Source: Rutidosis leptorrhynchoides
Taxonomy: Eukaryota; Streptophyta; Magnoliopsida; Asterales; Asteraceae
Direction of reading: 5' to 3'
Assembly (NCBI RefSeq): GCF_046630445.1
Contig: NC_092342.1
Span: 79,596,001 to 79,660,000, forward strand
Length of the DNA stretch: 64,000 nt
Shown here: piece by piece, positions 22,151 to 32,513 of the stretch
How the letters are laid out: every line of letters begins with the position of its first letter
How positions within the stretch are numbered: position 1 is the stretch's first letter
The notes under the pieces: generated by a model
Told to the model about the DNA's origin: nothing
What the model saw: the letters and a program-made list of their open reading frames with translations, nothing else
The model's database searches: none
Made by a program: the position numbers and the translations under genes

Positions 22151-23369
22151 CGTGCTCCAGTCCAAAATTGGTATCCGTTGTATAGCCGTTTGACTTAGAT
22201 TTGAACACCACATTTTGGCACCTTTACTCCTTCTAGCACCTGCAAAAGAAACCAAACATCCGATACAAGTACTATATGCATTAAGTGTGTGAGATTTGAT
22301 CTTATTGCATGAGAGTGACTAATCATTCCAAAAGTGGCAAACCCAACATTCTTGGAGAAGTGTCTTGATTAATATTTAGGGAAATTTCAGTTTGGTCGAG
22401 ACTTAGTTAGTCACATTAATGCTCTTGGTTCAATTCTAAAGGTTAGTCACTATATCATTAACTTCCTAGTTTCAATTAATCACAAGTCATGTTTCATTTG
22501 AGTTTAGTTAGGGATTAATTGAATAATGATTCTATAAGATAATCATGAAGTATGTAGAGACATTAAGGTTAAGTTATTCTTGAACAAGCAATCACACTTA
22601 GTTACTTAGACTAGACCAAATAGACAATTGACTATAGTTTCATTGTGAACCATTTTACACTTAATCTATTGGAGTAGGTTAGTTACTTGAATCCTAACTA
22701 GTGAGCACATGGCAAACATATTAATCAAGTTGACAAGTTTATGAGTATTAAGCATTATTAGCAAGTATCAAGTAATACTCTCATAACAAGAGATAGTTAT
22801 TCTAGGATAAATCATATAGATACTTGCACAACTTATAATTCAGGCACTTAATAAGTTTAATGTGCAATATAACACATTACATGATTAATGTGTAAGCACA
22901 CATTAATGTCCAACACATGCACAAGGGAAGAGCAATCTCTAGTTGGGACTTGGTGACCATCATAAATGTATCTAAGTGTGTTTTAGGATTACAAGTCATT
23001 TATAGTTTAACCTTGAGAGCATTGTTCTTCATTTAGCCTTAATTAATCACTAAGTCATTTCTAATAGCAATTATTGTTCTAGTGATATTGGCTTAAGTGT
23101 GTTGGTACTTGATGATCATACTAAGGATATCTAGATAAAAATTAAGATCACAAGTTGTTGATTAACACTTATGTGTTATGCCTAATCTTATTTAATTTGT
23201 CATTAAGATGTCATTAGGCGTAATTAATCACAATTAGTGTTTTTATGACCAAAACTCAATTGAGTATGGAGAAGGCATATATTCTAAGCATGTTGAGAAA
23301 GGTTACATGAATTATAGATGTCGGGAACTAGTCAAACTTTATTTGGTCAAAAACGGTGACAGAAGAAAC

Positions 23370-23408
23370 TGCGGTGGCAATGCGGTTGACCGTGGTGGCG
23401 ACCGTGCA
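23370..23408. repeat. Dyad cassette D2 in the LTR of element D
   Basis: It has the same four-half-site layout as D1: GCGGTGGC, then GCGGTTGACCGTG, then GCGACCGTG. The steps are 11-12 bp. It lies in the U3-like part of the LTR, about 80 bp from D3. Confidence 0.7.
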
Positions 23409-23450
23409 ACTTGTTTTCACAAAACTGCGTTGCAATTCAGTTTGGAGTTT

Positions 23451-23489
23451 CACGGTTGACTATGCGGTCGACCGTACCTCGACCGTGTG
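23451..23489. repeat. Dyad cassette D3 in the LTR of element D
   Basis: It comprises CACGGTTG (23451), then the central ACGGT-like palindrome GCGGTCGACCGTA (23464-23476), then CGACCGTG (23480-23487). The half-site steps are 12 and 11 bp. The centre-to-centre distance to D2 is 82 bp. Confidence 0.75.
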
Positions 23490-23708
23490 TTTACCTGAAA
23501 TTTTAATTTCATTCTTTAACCTATGTTTGACTTGGTCGTTTGCAAGATAAAGTATGGATTAGTGACCTTGCGTGTTTTATGTTAAGATGTCAGTCATCAC
23601 TTATGTGTATGTGTGTGTCATCATCAAAACATATTCTTTGGCTAATTACACTTTGGTTAATTATACTTAAGTTTATTGTTTAGTGTATTAACCCACATTC
23701 AACCAACA

Positions 23709-23730
23709 TTCTTCACCTTTTTGATGATGA
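23709..23730 (-). promoter_or_regulatory. Polypurine tract of element D
   Basis: The minus strand reads AAAAAGGTGAAGAA directly against the LTR start, preceded by TTGTCATCATC, as in plant SIRE/Maximus-type Copia elements. It would prime plus-strand synthesis. Confidence 0.6.
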
Positions 23731-24091
23731 CAAACATACAAGTGATGAGGGACATTTTGCTATAAATACGCAAGTGTTAACGATCACTTGTATCCATCTT
23801 TCTCCCCCTTTTTTCGAAGCAAAAAGGTTAGCCCCCCCTAGAACTAAGCTCGACCTTAGAACAAAACTCCCCCTTAAATTGTGCACGTTGGAAAAACATA
23901 TATTAAAACATAACAAGCACACATTTTATTCAAAGCAAGCACGAAACATAGTGATGCATATATGAAAATATGCATGGAGGGTACAGTGGATCAATACTAA
24001 GTTTGTTCTACTTGGGATGAGATGTGCTTGGGTGAGATGAGCATTTTTCACAAACAAGATTGTTCAGAAAGCGTCGCAGGATCTTGTGAGT

Positions 24092-25050
24092 TTAACGATT
24101 CTGACGATGAAGGATAGACATTTGAGTAGAGGATAATAGTGCAATGAACTGGTCATCTTCCACACTATCATCAAATCTCGTAACACTCCAGGCAGGTGTG
24201 ATCTCTCCTTCTGTTTCTTCGTTAAAAGGTCGAACCGAATCGTAGTTGATTGGGAGGGAGGTTAGACAACAGGATGTACGTCACGAACACACAGTTGTGT
24301 GAAGAGCTTCATTAAGTGTGCTCCATAGGGAAGACAGATAGATTCATTGTACACCAATCCATTCATCCTCTTTGCCATGAATAGTGCCATGTTGACTTGA
24401 ATTCGGTGTTGGAGACACCAGAGTAGTGAGGCTTCACAGGCATGAACGTTTGTGGATAGTGTTTCCCCCTTGCAGTAGATATTGTGACTTATGACTTTGA
24501 GCCAAAGGTCAAACTTAGGCGCAAGATGATTTGCCTTAAGACCATCACTTTGGATTTCAATGTAATTGATTGGCCTATGACAAAAGGTGTTGATGATGTC
24601 ACCTTTTGTGACAAATTCGGGAAGACAGAGGAGATATGGACTATAGGAGAAACATTCCACGCCTTTATCGGGAACATGCATGAATCTTCCAAAGTCCTTA
24701 AGAGACATGGAAAACCCTTTGTCAAACAACCGAAATTTGGCGTTTTTTAGGGGAGTGAATTCATAGTTAGCGTATAATTCACGAACAAGAGTGGAGTCAA
24801 TGGGACCTTTTAAGGTTAAGAATGAATCCCATTTTATGTGAGCAAAATTTTCAAGAAGCTCTTTCAAAAAATGCTCAATAGTGACCATACAACCTTCGAC
24901 AATTGGTCTAGTGCTAACCATTTGTCGGTTGCGGTTGATCACATCTCGTTCTTCTTGGGTGTTAGGAAAGTGATTGTCAAAGGAGTCAGAAACTGAAGAT
25001 GACAAGTCAATCACAAAAGGATTGTTAGGAGAGTTGTTTGCTTGACTCAT
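24092..25050 (-). pseudogene. Accessory ORF of element D, distal copy (plant transposon protein type)
   Basis: The frame is open for 262 codons (25050-24262). It starts with a Ser/Asn-rich leader, then the conserved body with LKGPIDSTLVRELYANYEF, LKDFGRFMHVPDKG, LWLKVISHNIYCKG and LPYGAHLMKLF. This pattern belongs to the 'putative plant transposon protein' domain found in many plant retroelements; its function is unknown. After the stop, the +1 frame stays open to 24092 with an acidic stretch (EETEGEITPAWSV and following). That suggests a frameshift near 24265-24285 cut off the natural C-terminus. The proximal copy ends in a comparable acidic tail. Confidence 0.65.
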
Positions 25051-25634
25051 TTTGAGTGAGATGGTGTAGTGAGTTTTGCATCATAATCTACTCAATTTAA
25101 AGGGAAAAAGATGAACCTTCATTTAATCTTTCATTCCCTTTTGGAGTAATTGAATCTTTTGAGAATTTTGATCATATTCAAGTATGCTAATTTGTGAATG
25201 ATACTTTGAAACCAGATCCAATTAGTTTTGAGAGGTTCAATGTGCATTTATTTTTCCAGGAGAGAGAAGAAGAAGTGTCAGACACATACACGGTCGATGC
25301 TACGGTCGACCGTGTAGTTGACCATGTGAGAACTGTTAGAAGCATAAATTAACTAACTTAAATTAAACAGATTCTAACCAAGAAATATTCAAATAGTCAC
25401 ACATTCAATTATTACAAACAAGTTATTCAACCAACATTTTAACCTCTCTCACTTTCTTCACCTTCCAACTCTCACATCACTACTACTTCGACATGAAAAC
25501 GCCTTTTTCGCTTTCTTTAGTAGCCGGCTGATCTTGGATTGATACTTCTTTATCTTAGCTTGATTTAAGTAGATTCGTTCGGCTTTTGAATCACGATCCA
25601 AGCCATAAAAAGGATCATTAGCTTCATCCGGAAA
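25051..25634. other. Spacer between the two accessory ORFs of element D
   Basis: Non-coding. It contains dyad cassette D4 about 240 bp upstream of the distal ORF, a pyrimidine/purine-asymmetric tract and an 'AAAAATAAATG' TATA-like stretch on the minus strand about 40 bp downstream of the cassette. That arrangement would suit an internal promoter. Confidence 0.45.
25289..25326. repeat. Dyad cassette D4 upstream of the distal accessory ORF
   Basis: The half-sites CACGGTCG (25289), TACGGTCG (25301), CGACCGTG (25307) and TGACCATG (25319) give exact 12-bp steps on both sides of the GGTCGACC centre. It lies outside the LTR, in front of the ORF at 25050. Confidence 0.75.
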
Positions 25635-26369
25635 CTATTCTTCATCACTATCGGATATATCTTCCAAGTTGATTTGAGAGTTGGTCATGGCTTCATAAAC
25701 CCTTTCAATCTCATCAGAGTCATCTTCATCATCCCACCCCATCAATGTTAATGTATGATGATTAAATATTTGATAGGTTGGATTTATGCGAATGTCATCT
25801 ATTGCCTTTAATTTGACAAATAACTTCGTAAGATGCATTCCATAAGGAAGAGCTCTTGTTAAGTCCTTTGGCACATTGCTCCTTCATATGGCCATAAAGT
25901 ATGCCATGTTTACTGGAATTTGCATTTCTAGGCACCAAAGAAGAGCCATATGAACAGCATGAATATGTGAGCGATTTCCCATTCTACAGTACACATTGTA
26001 GTCTATCACTGTGCTCCATATTCGGAACTTCTTTCGCAGGTGTTTGCTCAACACTCCTCGATTGAGAATTTCTCCTCTCGAAGCATTGTCTTCACACAGT
26101 GTTCGAATATCATCATCTTTATTGATGAAATTAGAAAGATAGGTCAGACTGTGTCCTGTGTTGAAGAACCTTTCTCCATTTGCTGGAACATCTAGAAGTT
26201 TTCCAAAATCTTGCAGTGTTACTGTAGTTCTTGAAGCTTTTAGCCTAAAGGTAACTGAACCGTTGGTATAGACGAAGCTAGAGTAAAAGTCTCGAACGAG
26301 TGATGGATAAATTGGTCCATCTAGATCAAGAAATACATTCGAGTTTAAATCTGAGAAAGCTGCCACCAT
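25635..26369 (-). pseudogene. Accessory ORF of element D, proximal copy, with in-frame stop
   Basis: This is a diverged duplicate of the distal ORF. LDGPIYPSLVRDFYSSFVY, LQDFGKLLDVPANGE, IWSTVIDYNVYCRMGN and LPYGMHLTKLF align with the corresponding blocks there. One in-frame TGA at 25884-25886 falls between MAYFMAI and the LPYG block, where the distal copy has Lys. The reading frame is otherwise continuous and ends in an Asp/Glu-rich tail (WDDEDDSDEIERVYEAM). Divergence from the distal copy is large, so the duplication is old. The biochemical function is unknown. Confidence 0.68.
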
Positions 26370-27143
26370 TTCAGGAAAATCTTTTGCTTCAATTCTCCTT
26401 CCTTCTGCTATTGTTCGATCTTACACTCTTTCTCTGTTAAGTGTTGATTGGTGTGGGCGAAAGTTAGATGAGCTTTCTCCTCAATTTGCCATTTTCTGCA
26501 CATTGACACTTTTAATTAATTCAAAGTGCATAATTCAATTGTAGGCAACAAGTTTTGCAAACTTTAATTATCATCAATACTTAGACGTTTTGATGTTAAT
26601 GTTCTTCACATTTTCACTCTTCATTAGTGTCAATGAGTTTGCAACTAGATTAAGATTTTCACAAAGTTCATATGTGTTCTAGACTTTTGAAATTATCATC
26701 AATACATGTTTTGACATTCAACATCATTACACTCAATTTGCAACAATGTCATTCATATCATATGGACAATGCTTCTATGAAAATCTAACCTAGATGTATA
26801 ATGAACCCTAGAATTATCCAAAGTTAAGTCAATGCATACAATAATCATTACAACAATCGTTTCTAAATTGTTCTTCAAGAACAATTTCAATTGTTTGCAT
26901 CAATTTAGGTTTTGATTCATTCTAGTTAGGGTTTCTTCATAACCCTTATTCATCATACAAACACAATTGAATGTTAGAAAAGTAAAGATTAATCATACCG
27001 AAAGTAGGAATTGAAATTGAGGGAATGAGCGTTCTTCTCCGTGCAGTCGATCTCCTCAGCCGTGTGTAGGTGTGTGTTTTGAAGTGGGTTGAAAAGAAAT
27101 AAAAGTGAGGGTTTAATTTAATTTAAAACAGAATCAGACCACG

Positions 27144-27180
27144 CACAGTCGAAGCACGGTCGACTGTGGTGTTAGCCGTG
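27144..27180. repeat. Dyad cassette D5 upstream of the proximal accessory ORF
   Basis: Half-sites are CACAGTCG (27144), CACGGTCG (27155), CGACTGTG (27161) and TAGCCGTG (27173). The steps are 11 and 12 bp. Mutations are present, but the four-part dyad layout is kept. Confidence 0.65.
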
Positions 27181-27211
27181 TAGATATTTTTCCACGCACA
27201 GGACAGGAGTC

Positions 27212-27248
27212 TGCGGTCGAGTATACGGTCAGCCATGGTGCTGCCGTG
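27212..27248. repeat. Dyad cassette D6 upstream of the proximal accessory ORF
   Basis: Half-sites are TGCGGTCG (27212), TACGGTCA (27224), CAGCCATG (27230) and CTGCCGTG (27241). This is the most degenerate of the six cassettes; the layout is the same and its centre is 69 bp from that of D5. Confidence 0.55.
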
Positions 27249-27644
27249 GATCCTTCTGATCACTCGTTTCTTCACTTTTTATTTCTTCGACCGCGTTTTA
27301 ACAATTTTTAGGTTCTATAGAATATTTGAGGACAAGTTTTCTTTTCCTAACATTGAATGATTACATCCTCCCGATGTTTAATCATCAATGACACGTAATA
27401 TACTATATTTATATGTATATATATTTATATTCAATCACACACAGTATACACAAAATGCATCAATCTAGTATTTAGCATGCAATATATATTTTCACATAAA
27501 CACACAATCCTAAGGCAAGTAAGCTTCCTACACTTGATCTTTTAAAATCATTTTTCAAAAACAATTTGCATTTGTAAGAAAAACCTTTCTTTTATACAAA
27601 GTCTTTTGAGAAGGTTATTCTCATTAGCATTTTGATCATTGATT

Positions 27645-28312
27645 TTAATTGATTTTAAGATTACCCAATTCTTGACTTATCCCTGCCATGGAATTGCTAG
27701 CTTGGTCCATTTTTCCCATGTTTTCAATTTTCCTAATAATAGACAATGGACTTTGATTACAAGATTTGTGTTTGCTACAGTCGTGACATACATTCATTTC
27801 ATGTTTACCTCTTGATGAATCACAAATAGTTATCCTTTCAAGTTTTCTTTTCAAAGAGTTATTTTCATCAATTAAAACTTTGTTAAGTTATCTAACTTTG
27901 TGTAATTCTTTCTCCAAAAGTTTTACTTTGTCACGACTACTATCAAACACAAATTTAATAGTCATGTAATCATCTAACAATTCTTCATAATTAGAAAGAT
28001 AGAATACATGTACCTCATTGCAATCCATGCTTGAGACATCGTCTTCTTTGAATGGAGATTCAACCTCTTCTTCACTTTGACCATCTTGATGCACATCATT
28101 CCAAGAACTCATGAGGCAAAAGTCTTCATCTTCATTCAACCCTTTTGCTTGAAAATCACCAACCCTTTCCAAACCCTTCTCTATTCCTTTGCCCTTTAAA
28201 CTCCTAGAGTTTAAATCTTCTTGAGAACATAGTGAGTCCCAACATTCTTTTGCACATTTACATGAGATTATCTTTAATCTTTCTTTACTAGGAAGAATTC
28301 CATGAAGTAGTG
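27645..28312 (-). pseudogene. Copia-type gag remnant of element D, interrupted
   Basis: Directly at the insertion junction the minus strand encodes a 'LPSKERLKIISCKCAKECWD' block, the UBN2-type Gag pattern (residue run ending in K-E-x-W-D) of plant Copia elements. It continues as a charged, coiled-coil-like C-terminal Gag region with acidic patches. One in-frame TAA at 27888-27890 interrupts it, after which the frame continues to 27645 (KLERITICDSSRGKHEMNVC). The N-terminal half of Gag was removed to the far side of chromovirus B. There is no CCHC knuckle before the end. Confidence 0.6.
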
Positions 28313-29234
28313 TGAAATGCCCCGTTCATATTAATTATAAACGTTTCATATTAATTGGTTTCTTTGCGAGGTTTTGACCTCTATATGAGACGTTTTTCAA
28401 ATCTTGCATTCGTTTTTTAAAAACAACCATAACCTTTATTATTGAATAAAGGTCTTAATGACATAATTTAGATTGTCTATCAAAGACAATCTCCTCAAAT
28501 AAATAAGTTTTTACACAACCCATTACAATATGATCAAATATATTACAACAAATACTCCGAATACAAGTTTAAACAATATAAACAATTATGCCGACTCCAA
28601 ATCTTGACCTTGGGTTGGCATACGATAGCGGAAGCGTTTTTAATATTCACCTGAGAATAAACATGCTTAAAACGTCAATAAAAATGTTGGTGAGTTATAG
28701 GTTTAATTTCCATATAATAATCATAACATTTAATAAGCCACAAGATTTCATTTAATTAAATGCGCAGGATCATTACAACTGCAAAAAAAATCATTCATAC
28801 GATGAGTCGCCTGGTAACCGACCTTAAGATAGAGCGCTTAAGATATCTGGCATCATACATTCCACTACTCAAATGTATGACAAGAACCCTTCGAAGTACT
28901 AAAGCATTTCCACTATTCGAAAATGGGGGTGGTTGGTGCCCGTCGATCTACCTTTAGGATTCGCGTTAATTAGTGTTTTTCACTAATTCTTAGGTTACCA
29001 AGCATAATAATAATAAGTACAGATATCCGGTATAACAAAACATTCGTAGAATGTAGTTTCATGAACTTGTGCTTATTTTGTAAAACATTTATAAATTTGA
29101 ATGTATTCTCATCCCAAAATAATTTAGATAGTAAAAATGGGACTATAACTCACTTGTGATGATTTTCGAATAGATGGTGATAAGACTTGGCCTTTTGACA
29201 AATTCACGAACCTAATAATAATATTCTTGTGTCA

Positions 29235-29312
<78 letters not shown>

Positions 29313-31609
29313 TATTCCATACTTATGATACTTGTGATAATTTTAATTGTCCATTGTTAGTAGTCCAACGTTCGTAGTCCAATAGTCCAACAGTATAAAT
29401 ATATATATAAATATAAATGCGTATATTGTGTTAGAATTCACTAACACTATAATATATTGTCTTAATATAATAAGACACATAATATGTATATTGTCTGAAG
29501 CAATCCGCGACCCATTGTATAGATGTCTCAGGCTCGATCACAACTCAAAGTATATAATATTTTAGAATCCACTTCGACCCACAGCTAACTCGAAATTACT
29601 GCCAATGGTGTCTTATAGTTCGTTCCAATAATATATAGAAGAAATCAAAATGATATGTCAAAACGCTGTATACGGATCCACGGTGATCAAGTCATATATA
29701 TATATGGTGTGTTACGATCTTTATTAAGACTATAATATATTGTCGTAGAACTTAATCACGACTATTATAAATTGTATTTCCATAAGTTCGGGAACAAGAC
29801 ATGTATAAATACATGTAGGATACAAAGTAAGTTAGCTAGGATAAGGTTAGCATCCATTTTTATTAATCAAAACCGTAGCTAAAAACAAGCAAAAATATCC
29901 AATTTTGTTTTACCCATAATTTCTTCGTTACAAATCCGTTTTGAGTGATTTGAGTTGCCATGGTTTCGTATTGAACTCAACATTATTAATCTTAACAGAA
30001 AAAGTATAAGTTTATAGTCGAAAATACAGCTTAGGTGTCATATAAGAGAAGATAGTCATATCCGTCGTAAGAACGACATCTTGATGACCCGTTTGAAAAA
30101 CATACTTCCACTTAGAGTTTAACCATGGATTTTGGATATATTTCATATCCATATAAAATAAGATTTTTCACCAAAGGAAATCTTTTAATTCAAAGTTTAA
30201 GATAGGTTTTTAAAATTAAACCCAAAATAGCCCCCGATGATCTATGACGGCGTATGTTCAGTTTTAAGGTGTTCTTCGTGTTTACAAATTTTATATCCTT
30301 ATGTCAGCTTAACATACTATCATAATACATGTGTTGAAGTATTTTAAAAGTCAAGTTAGAAGGATTAAATTTGTTTGTGAACAAGTTTAGAATTAATCTA
30401 AACTATGTTCTTGTTGTTGTAAGTTATAAACTCATAATAAGATAGCTATATGGATATGAATCGAAAAAGATTATGAATAAGGTGACTACCTCAAATTAAA
30501 TGAAAAAAGTTGCTGAGAAAATAAGATGATAATCTTGTGATCAAAGATATCCTTGATGACTTGTAATCCTTGGAGTAGAATCATAGAATGAACAAAAGTT
30601 CAAATAAGATTTCTATCTTGAATTAAGATAGTTATAAGTATATGAATTGAACCAAAGCTTATATATGATTCTTACCTTGATAAATAGGAGTATATGAGTT
30701 AAAAAAGTGTTCTTGAAGCTAGTTTATGATCAAAGTGAATGAAGATTTTCTAGTACTTGAAGTATGTGTGTTTAAAGAGTGTTTAAAGAGTAAGAAATGG
30801 ATAGAATACTTGGAGTTCTTGTGTGTGAGTATTATGAGAGTGAAGGTAAGTTAAATAGCTGATATGAATGAGTAAAAATAGTGTTAAAAGTCGTGGTTCA
30901 TGCATATGGTTAAGAGACTTTATCAAAATTTGGAATATAGCATAATAATGCAAACTAGAAGTTAAATGTTGGTTCCCACAAGTCTCCATCATGTTTATCC
31001 TTGTCTTGTGACTCATAGGGCTGCTAAGGAGGCTATAATTGGTATTTCATATTGGTATATACTCATAGTATTTAAGTATGGAAGCTGGGTATGATACGGG
31101 TGTAAATACCGAATGAATACGAATAGAATTCTTGATGGAATTGAATGAGATTATGAGTATAGCTATCTTTGTTGAATATAAGTATGTTAGTATATATGTT
31201 TAAGTTCTTCAAAAGTGTATTAATACATATTAATACAATACATATACGTACATTTTAATTTAGAAGTTATTACAACGTTAATCGTTATATATATATGTAT
31301 ATAATCTTGAAGTCTTTAAGTTAGTAATCTCATTTTATGTATATAACCAATTGTTATTATATGTAATGAGATACTTAAATATCATTTTATCAAATCATAA
31401 GTATATATATAACCATATATACATCATTATATAATTATTTCGAGTTATGACGTTCGTGAATCGTCAGATAAACTGGGTGGCCAAACATTTGTATAAAATT
31501 CATTTTAAATAACCAAATCTTAATGAGTTTGATTGCTTAACATTTTGGAGACATTAATTATGTAAATATTAATCTTCTATATATTAGCGGAAAAATTCGA
31601 GTCGTTACA
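28313..31609 (-). repeat. 3' LTR of chromovirus copy B
   Basis: The repeat is 3297 bp. On the minus strand it starts TGTAACGACTCGAATTTTTC and ends GGGGCATTTCA. It aligns with the LTRs of A and C over most of its length but with much lower identity. It contains an (AT)n microsatellite at about 29236-29307. The five bases outside it (28308-28312, TAGTG) would be the target duplication. Confidence 0.88.
29236..29307. repeat. (AT)n microsatellite in the LTR of copy B
   Basis: A nearly pure AT dinucleotide run of about 70 bp, absent at the matching place in the A and C LTRs, which have only a short 'atatatacatatata' there. It is likely to be length-variable and prone to assembly error. Confidence 0.9.
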
Positions 31610-31660
31610 TTACACACCCGTTAAATTAAATTTCGTCCCGAAATTTAGAATTGTACCTAG
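31610..31660 (-). promoter_or_regulatory. Polypurine tract region of copy B
   Basis: The minus strand reads TTTAACGGGTGTGTAA against the LTR start at 31609, the counterpart of the AACGGGTAGGTAC tract of copy A. It is preceded by the conserved TTTCGGGACGAAATTTAA shared with A. Confidence 0.7.
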
Positions 31661-31968
31661 TTAACGTGCGATATCGATAAACAAATGTGGGTACTTCAGC
31701 TTCATTTGGTCTTCTCGTTCCCAAGTAAATTCAGGTCCTCTACGAGCATTCCATCGAACCTTAATGATTGGTATCTTACTTTGTTTGAGTCGTTTGACCT
31801 CACGATCCATAATTTCGACGGGTTCTTCGACGAAATTTAGTTTCTCGTCAATCTTAATTTCGTCTAAAGGGATAATGAGATCTTCGGTAGCTAGGCATTT
31901 CTTCAGGTTCGAAACATGAAAGGTGTTGTGAATCTTTTCTAATTGTGGAGGTAGCTCAAGTCGATAGG
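31661..31968 (-). pseudogene. C-terminal chromodomain end of copy B polyprotein
   Basis: This encodes the end of integrase and the chromodomain-like tail: [20 protein letters not shown] then [19 protein letters not shown] then KYPHLF. The domain is thought to guide integration to particular chromatin. The reading frame continues across the Athila insertion at 62144 and beyond. An apparent ORF extending into the Athila LTR (up to 32296) is a chance fusion. Confidence 0.85.
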
Positions 31969-32434
31969 TGATAATGCTAAAAACGAACATATATTTCATA
32001 GCATTATTCCTCAAGAAAGACAAGCTTTTAGTTGCAACTGTTCTATTTACAAGTGATAATCGTTTAAATAATAAAAGGTGAAGACAAAAGACAGATTCGA
32101 CGAATTGAAGACGTAAACGACCAAAAAGCTCAAAAGTACAAAATACAATCAATGAGGTTCCAATTATTGATAAAAAACGTCTCAAAATTACAAGAGTACA
32201 AGATTCAAAACGCAAAGTACAAGATATTAAATTATACGCAAGGACGTTCAAAAATCCGGAACCGGGACCAGAGTCAACTCTCAAAGCTCGACGCAACGGA
32301 CTAAAAATTACAAGTTAACTATGCACATAAATAAAATATAATATTTAAATAATTCTTATAATTATTTATATATTATATTATTATTTATAAACTTCGGCAA
32401 GAAAGAAAACAAAGATATGTGACTTCTCCCAGCT

Positions 32435-32486
32435 GGCCATGCGATCGCATGGCCTGGAGGCACAAAAGCCATGCGATCGTATGGCT
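32435..32486. repeat. Palindrome pair P1 in the Athila 5' LTR
   Basis: The perfect 20-bp palindrome GGCCATGCGATCGCATGGCC (32435-32454) is followed by AGCCATGCGATCGTATGGCT (32467-32486), which has one mismatch. Centre-to-centre distance is 32 bp. A CAGCCCAGG motif starts 18.5 bp after the second centre, and the TATA box follows. Confidence 0.95.
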
Positions 32487-32506
32487 CTGAAATCCAGCCC
32501 AGGTCC

Positions 32507-32513
32507 TATAAAT
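32507..32513 (+). promoter_or_regulatory. TATA box of the Athila 5' LTR
   Basis: TATAAAT in the context GGTCCTATAAATTC, 20 bp downstream of palindrome pair P1, followed by a CT-rich stretch (TTTTTCTTCTTCACTC) of the sort seen near plant transcription starts. The 3' LTR has the same box at 60688-60694. Confidence 0.75.

Larger units (their letters stand above)
21357..23708 (-). repeat. 3' LTR of element D
   Basis: The repeat is 2352 bp. On the minus strand it begins TGTTGGTTGAATG and ends CTATTCACCCCCCTCTAGTT(ACTTACA), with TG...CA termini. It contains three copies of a CG-rich dyad cassette (22114-22150, 23370-23408, 23451-23489) and a TATA box. Only one LTR is inside the window, so the boundaries rest on termini, the adjacent polypurine tract and the TATA position. 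Confidence 0.7.
26370..27644. other. Non-coding stretch between gag remnant and accessory ORFs of element D
   Basis: No pol domain is seen in any frame where an autonomous Copia element would have protease, integrase and RT. It holds cassettes D5 and D6 in front of the proximal accessory ORF and, further downstream on the minus strand, a TTAAATTAAATTAAA tract and a CA-rich leader-like segment, as in a promoter and 5' UTR. Confidence 0.5.
21357..28312 (-). mobile_element. Copia-like element D, 3' part, with no visible pol
   Basis: On the minus strand the order is a Copia-type gag remnant (28312-27645), two diverged accessory ORFs (26369-25635 and 25050-24092), a polypurine tract and a 3' LTR. 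The 5' part was separated by insertion of chromovirus B at 28313 and lies beyond the window. There is no protease, integrase, RT or RNase H between gag and the accessory ORFs, so D is probably a non-autonomous derivative of a SIRE/Maximus-like lineage. The lineage is inferred from the LTR ends (ATTCACCCCCCTCTAGTTAC on the minus strand) and the 'TTTGTCATCATCAAAAAGG' tract next to the LTR. Confidence 0.7.

Noticed and set aside
22114-27248. CRISPR array or simple satellite made of the GGTCGACC cassettes
   Set aside because: This is eukaryotic DNA. The units are dispersed over 5 kb at unequal distances with no spacer structure.
31661-32296. A 211-codon ORF joining Athila LTR sequence to the chromodomain tail
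   Set aside because: It is a chance fusion across the insertion site at 31968. Only 31661-31968 is real coding sequence, and the upstream part recurs in the other LTR as 60286-60477.
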